In this document: piece by piece, positions 1 to 12,700 of the stretch
Numbering within the stretch: the stretch's first letter is position 1
Layout: each line of letters begins with the position of its first letter
Assembly (NCBI GenBank): GCA_013397845.1
Contig: VZTG01003262.1
Span: 386,862-450,861 of the forward strand
Length of the DNA stretch: 64,000 bases
Origin: Melanocharis versteri
Taxonomy: Eukaryota; Chordata; Aves; Passeriformes; Melanocharitidae
Direction of reading: 5' to 3'
Translations under genes and position numbers: made by a program
The notes under the pieces: model-generated
Told to the model about the DNA's origin: nothing
Database searches by the model: none
What the model saw: the letters and a program-made list of their open reading frames with translations, nothing else

Positions 1-290
1 CTGCCAAAGACTGTTCTGTGATGTTAATGTGCTCATCACCCCTTGCTGAAAGCCTCTACAACTGATGCAGAGAGTTCAAGATTCAGTGGGTCAAATGAAG
101 GGGAAAGAATAGGGGAAACTAGTAACCTACAAGTTTGGGCAGACAATGCAAAGCATAGGCTCTGGCATGCCAGTAGCTTCTCTAAGAACAGCTGATGCTT
201 TTGTCTAATGAGTTTTTCATATAAAATGCATGAACAATAGAGACTGGAATCCACATTTCAATTAATATTTTAAGTGTTTTATATCAAGTA

Positions 291-400
291 TTCATAGCAG
301 AAAGAACTGAACTCGTGTGTTCCTGCCCCTGGTGAGTGCCCTAACCACTCAGCAAGTGAGTTTTGCTCATACTCATCTTCCTTATGACACACTGAGTACT
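291..400 (-). repeat. Possible old tRNA-derived SINE
   Basis: The minus strand reads GCTGAGTGGTTAGGGCACTC followed by ACC and, about 15 bases on, GAGTTCAGTTC. This resembles the A box (GTGGTTAGGGCACTCACC) and a degraded B box (GGTTCRANTCC) of tRNA-derived SINEs known from reptiles and birds. The borders are uncertain. No intact tRNA fold is claimed. Confidence 0.4.
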
Positions 401-1005
401 TAATTAGTCCACACAGAGAAGAACATCTTCAACAGAACAGAGATTGAAAGAAGAGATCTAAGAACACCCTGGAGAAGAATAACAAGGATTCAGATATTTC
501 TAGGCAGTGGAGCTATTTGAACCTAACTCCCCTGTTTAAAAGGAAACATTTTAAAGTCTCTGAGATACAGATTAAAAGGAGCTGGAAGAATGATGAGGAT
601 CAAGATGCAATGAGGGGCACCACCATCTTTACACAGGAGAAAAGGTTCTTCTTCTCCATGTTCAAGTGGCAAATTTTGGCAATTCTCTGCCTAATTCTCT
701 ATATGTATGGCAAAGGAGGAGCAGAGGCCAAAGGACAGGGTTTGTATTAGACCCCTGCGCTTCAGCACTGGTCTGAGCACTGTGAAATGACACCTAAATC
801 CTAACCTTTTGGTGTGTGAAAAACAAAACACAGAATCTCTCCACACGAGCAGTTATTATGACCATACTCTAAAAGGTATTTAATGCTCAGGTCCCACTGA
901 AGACAGTGGAACTGAGGCCCAGTGGCTAGGACTACTCCCAGTTTTACTTCAGTGGTTAAACAAGCGCAGGCTTTCCTTATCTCTGTTGGGATACTGGACC
1001 TGACA

Positions 1006-1097
1006 GTCACCAGCTCAAGTGAAATGATCAGTGATGCCATGAGTGGTGATGGTCACCAGCTCAAGTGAACTGATCAGTGATGCCATGAGTGGCAGCA
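1006..1097 (+). repeat. 46-base tandem duplication
   Basis: Two adjacent copies (1006-1051 and 1052-1097) that start GTCACCAGCTCAAGTGAA and are almost identical over about 40 bases (A/C difference after GTGAA). The repeat lies at the upstream edge of the CR1 remnant. Confidence 0.9.
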
Positions 1098-3149
1098 GCC
1101 TGGGCTGCAGTGATCGTGCACTGGTGGAGTTAACAGTCCTCAGGCATATGGGTCAGGCAAAGAGTAAAGCCAGGACTCTGCATTCTAGAAAACTTTCAGC
1201 TCTTCAAGGAGGTTAGTAGGACGCCCTGGGAAACTGCCCACAAGGACAAGAGAGCAGAGCAGAGCTGGCAGATCTTTAAGGATATCTCCCAAGAGGGAAG
1301 AGCCAGTGAAACCTAGGTGAAAGAAATTGGACAAGGAAGACAAGAGACTGGATGGCTATATTGGGACCTGCTAGCTGAACTAAAGGGCAAAAATGAAATG
1401 CACAGGTGGTGGAAGAAGGGACGGGTATCATGACAAGAGTATAGGAACACAGTCTGGTTGTGTATGGATGGGGTCAGGAAGGCCAAGGTGTAGTTGGAGC
1501 TGAACTTCGCAAGGGATGCCAAGCATAACAAGAAGGGCTTCTACAGGTGTGTCAGCCAGAAAAAGAAGGTTGAAGAAGGTGTACTCCATCTACCTGGCAA
1601 GCAAGGCTGGCACGAGGAGAAGGCTGAGGTATTCAACATTTTTGCCTCAGTCTTCTCTTGCGACCTCTCTTCCCAAACATCTCGAGTGTTTGGTCCACAA
1701 GACAGGGCCTGGGGGAGCAAAGCCCCTCCCACTGTAAGAGAAAATAAGGTTTGGGACCACTTGAAGAACCTGGACATACCTAAGTCTATGGAATGTGATG
1801 AGATGTATCCCAGAGTCCCAGGAACTTGCTGATTTAATTACCAAGCCACTCTCCATGATATTTGCAAAGTGAGGCAGTCAGGTGAAGTCACAGGTAACTG
1901 GAAAAAGGGAATATTTTACCCATCTTAAAAAAGGGTAGAAAGAAGGACCCTGGGAGCTATCAACTTGTCAGTCCCATTATCTCTGTGCCTGGGAAGATCA
2001 TGGAAAGTATCTTCCTAGAAACTCTGCTCAGGCACATGAGGGACAGGGAAGTGTTCAAGACAGCCAGCACGGCTGCACCAAGGGCAAGTGTTGCCTGGTG
2101 GAGAGACTCCATCAATGGACAAGGAAGGAGCTACGTATGTCATTTATCTGGACTTTCGTAAGGCCTTTGACATGGTCCCCCACAACATCCTTCTCTCCAA
2201 ACTGGAGAGGTGGATTTGACGGGTGGACAATTTAATGGATAAGGAATTTGCTGGACAGTCTTATCCAGAGGATAGTGGTCGATGGCTTGAGGTCTGAATG
2301 GAGATCAGTGACAAGTGGTGTCCCTCAGGGGTCAATTTTGGGACCAATGTCTTCATCAATGACATAGTGGCATTGAGTGAGCCTTCAGCAAGTTTGCAGA
2401 TGACGCCAAGCTGTGTGGTGTAACTGATGCACCTGAAGGACGGGATGCCATCCAGAGGGACCTGGACAAGATTGAGAAGCAGGCCCATGGGAACCTTGAG
2501 GTTTAACAAGGCCCTGTGCAAAGTACCTGAGTCAGAGCAACTCACAGCCCAGAAAGCCAAATGTATACCGGGCTGCATCCACAGCAGCGTGGCCAGCAGG
2601 GCGAGGAAGAGGATTCTGCCCCTCTGCTCTGCTCGTGTGAGACCCCACCTGGAGTGCTGTGTCCAGCTCTGGGGTACCCAGCACAGGAAAGACATGGGCC
2701 ACAAAGATGATCAGAGGGCTGGAGCACCCCTCCTATGAAGGCAGGCTGAGAGAGCTGGGGTTGTTCAGGCTGTGGAAGAGAAGGTTCAGGGAAGATATTA
2801 TAGCAGCCTTCCAGTACCTAGAGGAGACTATATTAGGGCTGGAGAGGGACTTTTTGCATGGGCATGTAGTGACAGGACAAGCGGAATGGCTTCAAACTGA
2901 AACAGGGCAGGTTTAAATTAGATATTAGGAAGAAATTCTTTACGCTGAGGGTGGTGAAGCACTGCAGCAGATTGCCCAGAGAAACTGTTGATGGCACATC
3001 CCTGAAAGTCTTCAACGCCGGGCTGAATGGGGCTTGGAGCAACCTGGTCAAGTGGAAAGCATTCCTGGTCATGGCAAGGGGGGTTGGAACAAGATGATCC
3101 TTGAGGTCCCTTCCAAATCAAAGCGCTTCATGATTATATGATTCTATGG
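1006..3149 (+). mobile_element. CR1 LINE remnant (ORF2 endonuclease end, reverse transcriptase, 3' end)
   Basis: Degraded plus-strand CR1 retrotransposon, antisense to SEMA6A. Recognisable ORF2 pieces in order: a GCSDRALVEF-like endonuclease end (about 1106-1140); ARDAKHNKKGFYRCVSQKKK (from about 1506); EKAEVFNIFASVF; the reverse-transcriptase block YLDFRKAFDMVPHN (about 2144-2190); SGVPQGSILGP (about 2315-2345); and an FADD box (about 2393-2405). The 3' end shows the typical CR1 tail finishing in ATGATTATATGATTCTATGG. Several stops and frameshifts separate the pieces, so it is dead. The 5' limit is approximate. Confidence 0.93.
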
Positions 3150-3573
3150 TTGTTGAGAGATGGAAATAATGTGAAATTAGCTGAGAACTGCTGTGCTGCC
3201 CTGGGAATTCAGAGAAAGGCAATATAAAAATGCATCCTTAAGAACAATAGGAAGCCATGTATCTTGCTTTGTCAGAGAACAGGGCAGATCAAATTTAAAG
3301 AGAGCTAAATCCTCCGTTTCCCTCCTTCCTATACACATGCACAAAACTCTCTATAAAGGCACACACTTCTGTTTGTTTTGTGTGGTTTCCTCAGGCAGTG
3401 AATTATCTAGGACTGAGTCTAAGATTGGCTGTTTAGTTTCAGACTTTACGATAAGCTTTTAATTATAGCTCGGGAGTTTCATTACATGCTACTCTGAGCC
3501 AGCTGGAAGCAGTTACACTTTAGTCCTCCTCCCCCTCCCTCCTCACCACAGGATGTCATTTCCAAGGCCTTAC

Positions 3574-3738
3574 CCTTCTTGTCTTGATGATTATGGGATG
3601 AAACTGCCACATATGGGTCTGTATTTTCAGATGAACCAAGCGGATCCTTCCAATCCAGCATGCGTCCCCTAGCATCATAACCCTGTCGAGCGCGAGAGTC
3701 AGAAGTGGTGGTGCTTGGGACTAGGGAACTGGAGTGTC
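3574..3738 (-). CDS. SEMA6A: SEMA6A exon 17: extracellular stalk
   Basis: 165 bases, residues 577-631 plus one base. It encodes (G)HSSSLVPSTTTSDSRARQG, then YDARGRMLDWKDPLGSSENT and DPYVAVSSHNHQDKK. This is the Ser/Thr-rich juxtamembrane stalk. The two ends (HSSSL.PSTTTSDS and VSSHNHQDKK) match SEMA6A, while the middle differs considerably from the mammalian sequence. The acceptor is AATGTAAACAG and the donor GTAAGG. The length is a multiple of three with the same phase at each end, so the exon is skippable in frame. It is the last SEMA6A exon I can find; the transmembrane exon is not between here and base 1. Confidence 0.94.
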
Positions 3739-6700
3739 CTGTTTACATTATAAATACAGGTAGGGAAGACAAGTCTCATTAGTCACTTACCACGCTACCT
3801 CCCCATGCTCAGGGATGTATGCACTGCTTTGCTTCCATGATGAGTGAACATCTTGTCTTAGGCTGAGCAAAGTTTCAAAAGTCCTCCAAAATATGGCTCC
3901 AAAGAAAGAGGGGATTTGAACCTTCCAGATCAGGGTGCTAAGAGGTGCTGACAATGAGATGGCAGTTCTGTGCTTCTCAACAGAGTTAAATGAATATGAA
4001 AGAGGATAAGCACACTTCATCTGAGTCAAGCACCCTTTGGCTGGATTCAGTCCACATGCCTGACTGAAACTGAAGTGTCGGCCCATGCTGTCTGGTACTG
4101 GCTCAGTCAAAAAGCAAACAAAAAATCAATTTAAAACAGAACAATGTCTAAAATGGCTGAAACTGAATGGGAACTTCAGAAGAACTACAAAATGGCAACA
4201 TCATGAGGCACTCTGACTCACAGCCCCAGGGGAATGAAGGACTACCTAACACCAGCATGCTCACACTGAGCTCCATTTCTCTCCAGATGGGAAATGTCCC
4301 GGGCCAGCTGCTCGCACCCGCCTGCACCATCACTATTGGTCCTGTCTGAGCCGATGGTCCAAAATGGCTCTGAAATGAGCACAAGGCTGAACTCCATTTC
4401 TGCTCAGAGTGACAGTGCAGACAATGCCTCACCACATGGATCTGCCCAAGAACCCAGGACTCCAGCAGCAGCTGAGACTGGGGTCTCACATGCCTTTTAT
4501 CCATTACAAATATTCTAGGCATTGTTACTGTTGTCCTGAATAAGACTGATCCACTTCTCGCATATCATATGCACCCCAGCAAACAGCACCTTCACAGAAC
4601 GTGCCCCACTGGAAATACAGCACAATTTGAAAGGTGGTTTGGATGGGACAGAGACGTGTTTGTAGACTCATACACTCTTTGCAGCTGGATCTGAAAAGTA
4701 CACCAGCACCCAAAATGCTTGAGATGCTTGGAGTCTACTGTCTCTGAAAGACAGCTCCCACAGAGACTTTCCAGTGGCTCAGCTGCTCTGGGGAAAGGGC
4801 ACCAAACGCCATCCACACCACAACATTTTGACCTCAAAATAATTCTGAAAGTTTCGTTTTGGCTCATGCGAAAAACTGAGTTATTTTCATCAGGATTCAA
4901 GGAGTTCTGGGCCTCCTTAATTTGACGTGGAGTAACTATATCCCCTTACCTACTTTTCTTAAAGAGCCCAATAAAAGAGGGATTTTTGACACATGCTCAA
5001 ACACAAACTAATAGAATTGGATTATTCACAGACAGAATGGCATACAACACCTTTTCTTCAGATAATGCCAGACAGACTGATAGCAGCCCTCCTTTCTCCT
5101 GCCTCCTTTTGAACAGCCCAGCAAATTTACTTTCCTTCCTTAGATGAATCTCACTCGGAGAGGAGTCCAATCACCAGGCTACAGGCTGCCCAAGCAGGGA
5201 CCCTCTCCCTGCTCCTTTCCTTGATCTTGTTTCATTGCTTAGAAAAATAATTTCAGACTCACTGGGGCAGAGACAGATCAACACAAGGAGCTGAAATTTA
5301 AGCCTCACAGAGAAGGCACAGAGCTAGGCAGGTAGAGCCTGTGCTTCTGCAGTTTATTTTAAACAGCTCCTGGATAAGCACAAAACTTTTGAAAGCGGCA
5401 TCTCAAAAAGGCTGTTTTAAATGGCTTCTAATGCCGTACAGTCCCAGCTCTCAGAAGTGCAGAGAGAGATGACGAACCTAGATCCTCAATTCCACTCCAA
5501 CAATCAAAAACCTAAATGTTGGCCACCAATGTCCCCAAGCTTTTTGATGCACCCATCATTTTATCCAGCCCTAACATCAGCTTTATGGTGTTGAACTACT
5601 GATGAAGTCAGCAAAATGCTGCAACTTCTATTAAGATGCTGTTATGATTTAAAGAAGTCCTGTTGAATATTAATGATTTTAGAGTAAAAAAAGTCTCTGT
5701 GCTCCTCTGTAAGTTTTCATGGAGCCCTTTTGATTTACTGCACCGAATTATATATGGGAGCATTTTGGAATATGTTTTGCATAGAACATGGACACAATTA
5801 ACTCCTTTAACTTGTACGGTTAGAAAGGAAAATTGGTTAAATTTACAGTGTTCTCACCACGAAGCCAACCTTCAACTACAGCTAATTGTTAACACAATTT
5901 AGCTCTGGATGTCAGTCTGAAGTTTTATATTGACAAGGGCAGTGTATTATTTTTTACCCTCCCATGGTAGAAAGTGTGGTTTCTGCCAGCCATCTTTCTT
6001 TAAAACAGCAAATTAAACACTGTGCTTTGTTGAGACAGAGTTTTGAATGTTGCCCAAATAGAAAAGAGAACCCAAATGTGATCCTCTTTTAAAAGGTTTC
6101 CATAAGCCCCAGCATGGCTGGGGACATTGGTAACACATAGACAGAGGACAACAAACTCCAATCCAAATGTGCTGCCTGCTCCACAGCAGTCCTGCAGCAG
6201 GACTATTTGTGTCCAAAGGGGCAGGTAGAGGTCCAGCAACTGAGAACACACACCCTCTTGAAGCAAGAACATGCTGGATCCTGAAAGCATTCACTCCAAC
6301 GCTATTTTACGCTTGTCAACCCCTGTGCTCATCCCCAAGGAGCAAGAGAAATAACAGGGCAGAGAACAGGCTAGAAAATAGAAATTATGGAATTTTCATG
6401 CTTTCTTTTCCCTAAGGATTAAACCACAGTGCAAGCATTCATGGGGTTCCAGTCTTCAAGTTAATACCCCATTCAGCAACAACAATAATGTGTACAGTAT
6501 TTGGTCAGCTTACACATGGTGCTGCACTCAACATAGGAAAGCAATTAGTCATTGCTTGATAAGGAGGTAAAAGAGAAGAAAATCTTGCCAAGTAGCAATC
6601 AGATTTTATGCCTGCATTTGGTATGCATTTATATGCCTATATGTCTTTACAGACACTTGCAGTTTTAGGTGTGCTTAAAGGAGGAGTTATAAGGAAAAGC

Positions 6701-9700
6701 TATAAGTATGGCTAAAGAAAAACATTTCATAATACTGGAAATCTAGAGGAAGTATATACCTAAGGGACACATTTTCCGGGGGAAAAAAATAAAGATTTCT
6801 TGAACCATATGTTGCCAATACACAGAGAACTACCTGGTAATGGAAAGCTAAGGCTTTGTGAAGATATTAATGTTTACCAGATGGTCACTAGGTAGAGAGA
6901 GGTTTCACACAAATGCAAGAAATCAATCTATTCTCTCTGTTACTAATGTATTAGTCTAGTACACACTGAGAAGCAAGCTTACACAGCTAATTGAGATTTC
7001 TTCCATTTGATTTTGAGGAAGCAGGGCAGGAGCAGATTAAACCTCAATAGCCTGTCCCAGTTGTGTTAGAGCTGTATTTTGCAAACACTTACTACTAGGC
7101 AGTGATACTGCTCCTGTAAGCAGTATCACAGTGTCCTGTAAGTGCCTGAATAGCCAGTCCCACTGGGTCAATTTCACCTCTGAGCAGAGTGGCACCACAA
7201 TGTATGAGCTACTTAAGTTTCTCTCATAAACAGAGAAAAGACTGAAGTGGCAGGCAACCCAGTCCTGGCCCTCTCACACACAGCCATTATCAAGCCTTTA
7301 CAATGCACTATATAGTTTGCAATGTGTAGTGGGCCTTTTTTTCCCATTACGCCATTTTTTACCACTCTGACTTGCAAATAAGCTTTGTTGAAATTTAACG
7401 AGGCTTTAGCACATCTGAGATGTGGCCAGTACCTCTGTGTTAATAATGGTTAATACAAAAACATCTGAAAAACCAACTCTGCCTTTGTTTTAAAACAAAG
7501 CATCCGAATAACTGTACACATATGTCACATTCAAATGTCTTTGTTTAAAGAAAACACATAAAAATCAAATAGACACGCTTTTAAAAAATCTGGTTTAGGT
7601 GCTTCCATTATTTGCAAAAACTTTTCATTTGGAGTGCTGTAATCAAGAAACAGAGGCACAGTAAAAGCACTTAGTGCCTATGAGCACGGATAATGATTCA
7701 GAAAGGCTGCACTTCTATAACTATAGCTTGTTCTGAAGTGCACTTGTAAAACGTAAAGAGGTTTTTTTTCAGGTTTAAAACAAAGACAGAGGTTCAGTAC
7801 TATCAGTATTTGACAGCTGGTCTAATATGCACAAGTCATTAGAATCTCAGAGGTTAAGATATCTGCACGCTATCCTATTAACAGCTATAGCAACCTAATT
7901 AGACAATTAGAGGAAAAGTTAAATCAATACTATAGAGAGAGAAAGGACTATGGCTAGGGGGTAATATAAGGGCCCAATTCACTAAGAATTGATGTTTCCA
8001 AAGGCAATTGAAACTGCTTAGAATTTTGCAGAGGGATCTAGCTTAACCTCCTTGTTTAAATATGTGGCTCCCGCATAATTTCTCTCTGACTTGCTGCACC
8101 CAGACCTTCAGTCTGCTATCCTCTCCTTGGGTGTCACTTGAGTCACCTGCGCCGATTTTGCACTTTACTTGTTTGCAACTGATCATGTGAGACCGCCTTA
8201 GGAAGAGAGCCCATGCGCCAAACTCAGCAGGAGGCTGGTGCCAAGAATACAAAGACTAAGGGCTTGGTTCTCCTTTCATTCACACTGCCACAGATTGGCA
8301 GTAAGTCTGTTGAAGGAGGATGATTTATAGTGGCGTAAATGAAGAGAATAAGGCCTTATGACTTCTTTTGGAGTTTCAGATTACTTTGGGTATATTTAGC
8401 CCACTGAATCCAAAAGAGCCCCGAGCATTCACTCGGTTGGTATTCTGGTATATCCCAGTGTTCTGAGGCTTAATCTATTACAACATACCATTTACCTTCG
8501 CATTAAACCATACTCAGTAACATCAAAATATATAATTCATAAATCTTTTGTTTTTTCAAGATACAAAATTACTCAGACCAGTCACTACAGTTGGCAAACA
8601 TGAATATGTTTACTGAGACTGATTTAATACCGCATCCTAGAATTTTTGCATCCCTGAGGTGAAGGATCAATAGAGGTGACTAGCGGTAGGTGAAAAGAAA
8701 ACCCAGCTGCAAAAACATCAGAATAGGTATTTTAACCAAACCCATAAAAGGAGGAGCTGACTTGCACAGGGACCATGTTATCAGGATGTACCTGAGAGGG
8801 GTCAATGAAATAAACTGTAAAAGACAGAACATGAATGAGAACCCATGTTAATGCTGCCTCAGTGTTTCTCCATTGCATCTGTCTGTAAGGTCTTTAAAAG
8901 CTGGGTTCATTTATGGAGTTTGTCTTTGGGCTTGACATGCCTGAACAGTAAAATGTACTCTCTTTTGTTAACTGTACTCTCTTGGACTTCAGCTTTTTTC
9001 ATTCTGCTGCTCACTTGAAACACTTTTCTGCTTTCTTGGTCAGATTAAAATATCAGTTTTTACTAGGTATCTACTAATACTCTAGCTGGCAGCATCCAGA
9101 ACCACAGTTCCACAGCTACTACTGGGCAGACGATGAATTCACTTAGAAGCAGGAAATCTAGAACATTTCTGGCACATCAGCACTATGCCCAAAGCCACTC
9201 TCTTTATCTTTACATTCATCAGTGTGCATTTTATTATTACTCTTCTTTAATTACTGCTCTGTGCATTGGAAATACTGCAATTTCACAATGAACAAAAGCA
9301 TAAACTGTATACGTAGATGAAACTGTGAGTCTTCCATATATTAGAAAGTCTCAGCTTGCCTTTGATTTTGTACATTCCCTTCACTGGTTTTCATAACCAT
9401 ACTTTCAAATAAGTTTCACCTGCACATTTTTCATTTCCTGGTAATAAACAGCAAGGGGAATTTGATTTTATTTTTACAAATGTTGAACAGCATTATTGTG
9501 CCTCCAGTTATTTACATTCTGCTGTATTGAGCTGTCATTGGTTCAGTTTTATACCTACATATTCTGCAGGCACGAGATGAAAGGATCAATTAAAAGTTCA
9601 CCACAACTTCACATTAACCTACCTCTTGCTGTGTACAGCCAAACGCATGGTGAATTTGATCTAGCCCTAACAAACTGCTAGTCTTGTACAGCCTGAAAGC

Positions 9701-12700
9701 AGCTTCACAAGGAAGCTCCCACCCCACATGGAATTTTGCCACTGACTTCACTGGCAGCAATACCACACATCCTCTTAGCTTGTGAGTACTTGTCTTTGTT
9801 CAGGACGTCTGTAAGAAAAGCTATTGCAATATATGTCTAGGTTTGAATTTAAAGTGGTTATTTATTCTGCAGTGATTCCTCATGAAGACATTTATTCTTC
9901 ACTCCAAGAACCAGCATAATCTACTTCCAAATATGCAGAACAAAGTGGTAGAAAGCACTATGAGCACAGATTAACAGCTGCCTCATGGGAACCTGCTACT
10001 CTAGGCTTGCAGAAATGATCCTCCTCAGTTCAGGTCACTTAATTTGCTATGTAAATTTGAACGGACAACATAAATGACTCGCCCTAGAAGTGACAAGAAC
10101 CTCTAGGAACTGAGGCATAATCCAGTGTCAAACCACACGGGCAAAAGGCTAATTTTCCTTATGAGAGATCTTTCTGTAACCCAGGGCTAGTTCTGCTGCT
10201 TTCCCTAAGGTATCTCTGACTGGCTGCTGTAGCAGTAATGACACCAGCCTGGACAGGTCGTGAGTGGGATGTTAGCTACTATCTTATTTTTCCTGGTGAA
10301 CAGATAAGATGCATCACTGTACCCAAGTGCTTCTTTGAGTGTTCAGATGAAGCATGCTCTTAACCGTGTCTGTTGGCATGCCATTAAAGTAGGCCATATC
10401 TGACTTTAATTCAATGGAGACAGTTTTGAGGGAAGACAAGAAAAGAGGGTTTGAAAATCAAGAGGTATGACTTAATCCTAGTTGTGATTAGTGAATCGGG
10501 CCCTCAAAACAAAGACAAAACAAATAAAATACGTTAACAACTATTTGAGTGCAGGAACTACTAGCTAACACAAAGATTTGGGGAGAATTTTTAAAAACAC
10601 TCATAAACTGACCATATGCTGTGTAGTAAGACATTTCATGATCAGGTGAAGCAGTTGAAATGTCTATGAACAAAATAAATTGGGAAGAAACATTAAATAT
10701 AACAAAAGTATGAAAATACTTAAAAGTTTAGTAAAAAGTGATTCCTCCAAAATGGATTTTCTGTCAATAAATAATGAAACTAAGAACTTCCTTACCATTC
10801 AGGGCTACGAAGGAATCTGAAAGACAAATAACAGGGGAAAAAAACCATTATTTCTCTCTTGTTTTTTCTTTTAAGTAGCTTGCTGCTAGTAACCTTAAAT
10901 ATTTCAGCTGATATTTATAAGTAGGTGATTTGTACACTAAGGACCCAGGCAAAACTAATATTCAGACAGACTCAAGAACAATGTCTGGCTTTGAAAGCAT
11001 TTCATGACCAGCTCTGTACAGGAGCTACCGAAGTGGGAGGGCCAGTGTCCTCCCTGCTTTCTCTGCAAACCCTGGTCTAAGGCAAGGCATTGCAGGGCAT
11101 GCAGCCAGCAATGTGAGTCAGCGAGGACAAGACTCAGGGGACCCAAGATCACACGAACTAATCAAATCAGCTGTGTTAGCAGGGAATGAAATCTAGCCCT
11201 GTGCAGTGTCAAAGTTCAATGCATCATTCAGGCTAAAGAGGGACTTAAGCAGGGTATGGGCTTTGTTGCTCTCTGCACAGAAGCAGATCTCTCTCCATGA
11301 GCACAATGTGCTGTTCCTGAATAATTTCCTACCCTCCTTTTATATGTAACTGATATCAGGTACACTCCACTCCTGCCTAACCTATTCGCCCAAGGAGAGC
11401 AGAACTGGCTGAAAAGGGCAAAGATACACCAGCTGGGAACTGGCCTGATTTTGGTGCTAACCCATTTTGCAGGGGAACAGAGGGGAGGCCTATGTGTACA
11501 CCTCCTTCAAAAATCTTTGAGACAGTCTATATTATCCTGTCTTAGGACAGAAGCTGAAATCCTTGTACTCCTTCAAGCACAGTGATCACGGTAATTAATG
11601 GCTCTTGAATAAGGATGCACAAGGCATGAGAAGGCTCTGACTTTCTCCAGAGCAGCTGGCCCACGCTATGTCCCATGGCACAGTCTAGCCCTGCTGTTTT
11701 TCTCTGTATTGCAGAAGTAACCACTCTCTCACTGTACATTGATTCCTCGGCTTCATCAGTTTTATTGCATCAGGGTGAATTACACTGAAAAGAATGCGAG
11801 TCTTGATTTCATGAGGTTTATAAGTAATATTAGGAGCTCAGAATTAAACCAGCCTTGGTGAGAACATTTGGAACAAGAGCTGTCCTGAACACAGATGTTG
11901 GTATTCCTGAAGGCTCAGAAATCAGCATGCAAGGTTTCTTTGCATGCAGTGCAAGCTACGCACTTTTAAGCATTTCAGAACAAAACTGTAAATGTTTAAA
12001 GACCGTATTTAAGCTTCCATCTCATGCTGTCAGTTTTTAAGGTTTACCATTAAAATTTCTTAGGCACTGCCAATAGTACCTGACCCTTAATACCATGAGG
12101 TTGTTCAGACTGTATGTAAAATTACCTAAGATTCACAAACTAAGCAGTTGTCATTTCTTGATCTGGATCCAAAAATGAAGATATATTTCACTATCTCACT
12201 GTGCTGCATGGGAATGTAGTCCAAGTCACAGACTACACCAAGAAACCAAGCCACTTCTGTACATCTACATAAACAACCCAACCACCAGGGCTAATAAAGA
12301 CAATGACCCCAATTCATTACGCCATTGCTGGAATCAATATCCTCTAGATCTGAGCTTTTCTCATTATGCAACCACTCTGAAGTCCAGTATTGGTATAAAT
12401 CACATGAACTGGGCCATTTTCCTCAAACACATTTAAACAACAGTTCTTCTTCTGAACCTGTATCATTAGCTACATTGCTGTCCCTGTTGTGGCTTGTGTT
12501 GCTACAAAAGAATGCCTGACAGGTAATGGTGATTTGAGGCATTCAGAAGGATACTGTGACACATGGTAAATAGAGGTAAAAGCTTTGCTTACTTTGGCAG
12601 TCACCCAGGCCATCTGTATTGCCACGTTCTATGTCCTGTTCAAATGACAGTCTAAATAATAGAAAGAAACAAAACAGTATGAATAACAACAGTCATAGGC

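Larger units (their letters stand above)
1..3573 (-). other. SEMA6A intron 17 (partial)
   Basis: Intron running off the left edge toward the expected transmembrane exon. It contains a possible tRNA-derived SINE (about 291-400) and a 2-kb CR1 remnant (about 1006-3149). I searched the minus strand for the hydrophobic VPVTLLAIAVILAFV-type helix and did not see it. Confidence 0.8.

Noticed and set aside
2261..2704. 147-residue minus-strand open frame
   Set aside because: It is the antisense shadow of the CR1 reverse-transcriptase region.
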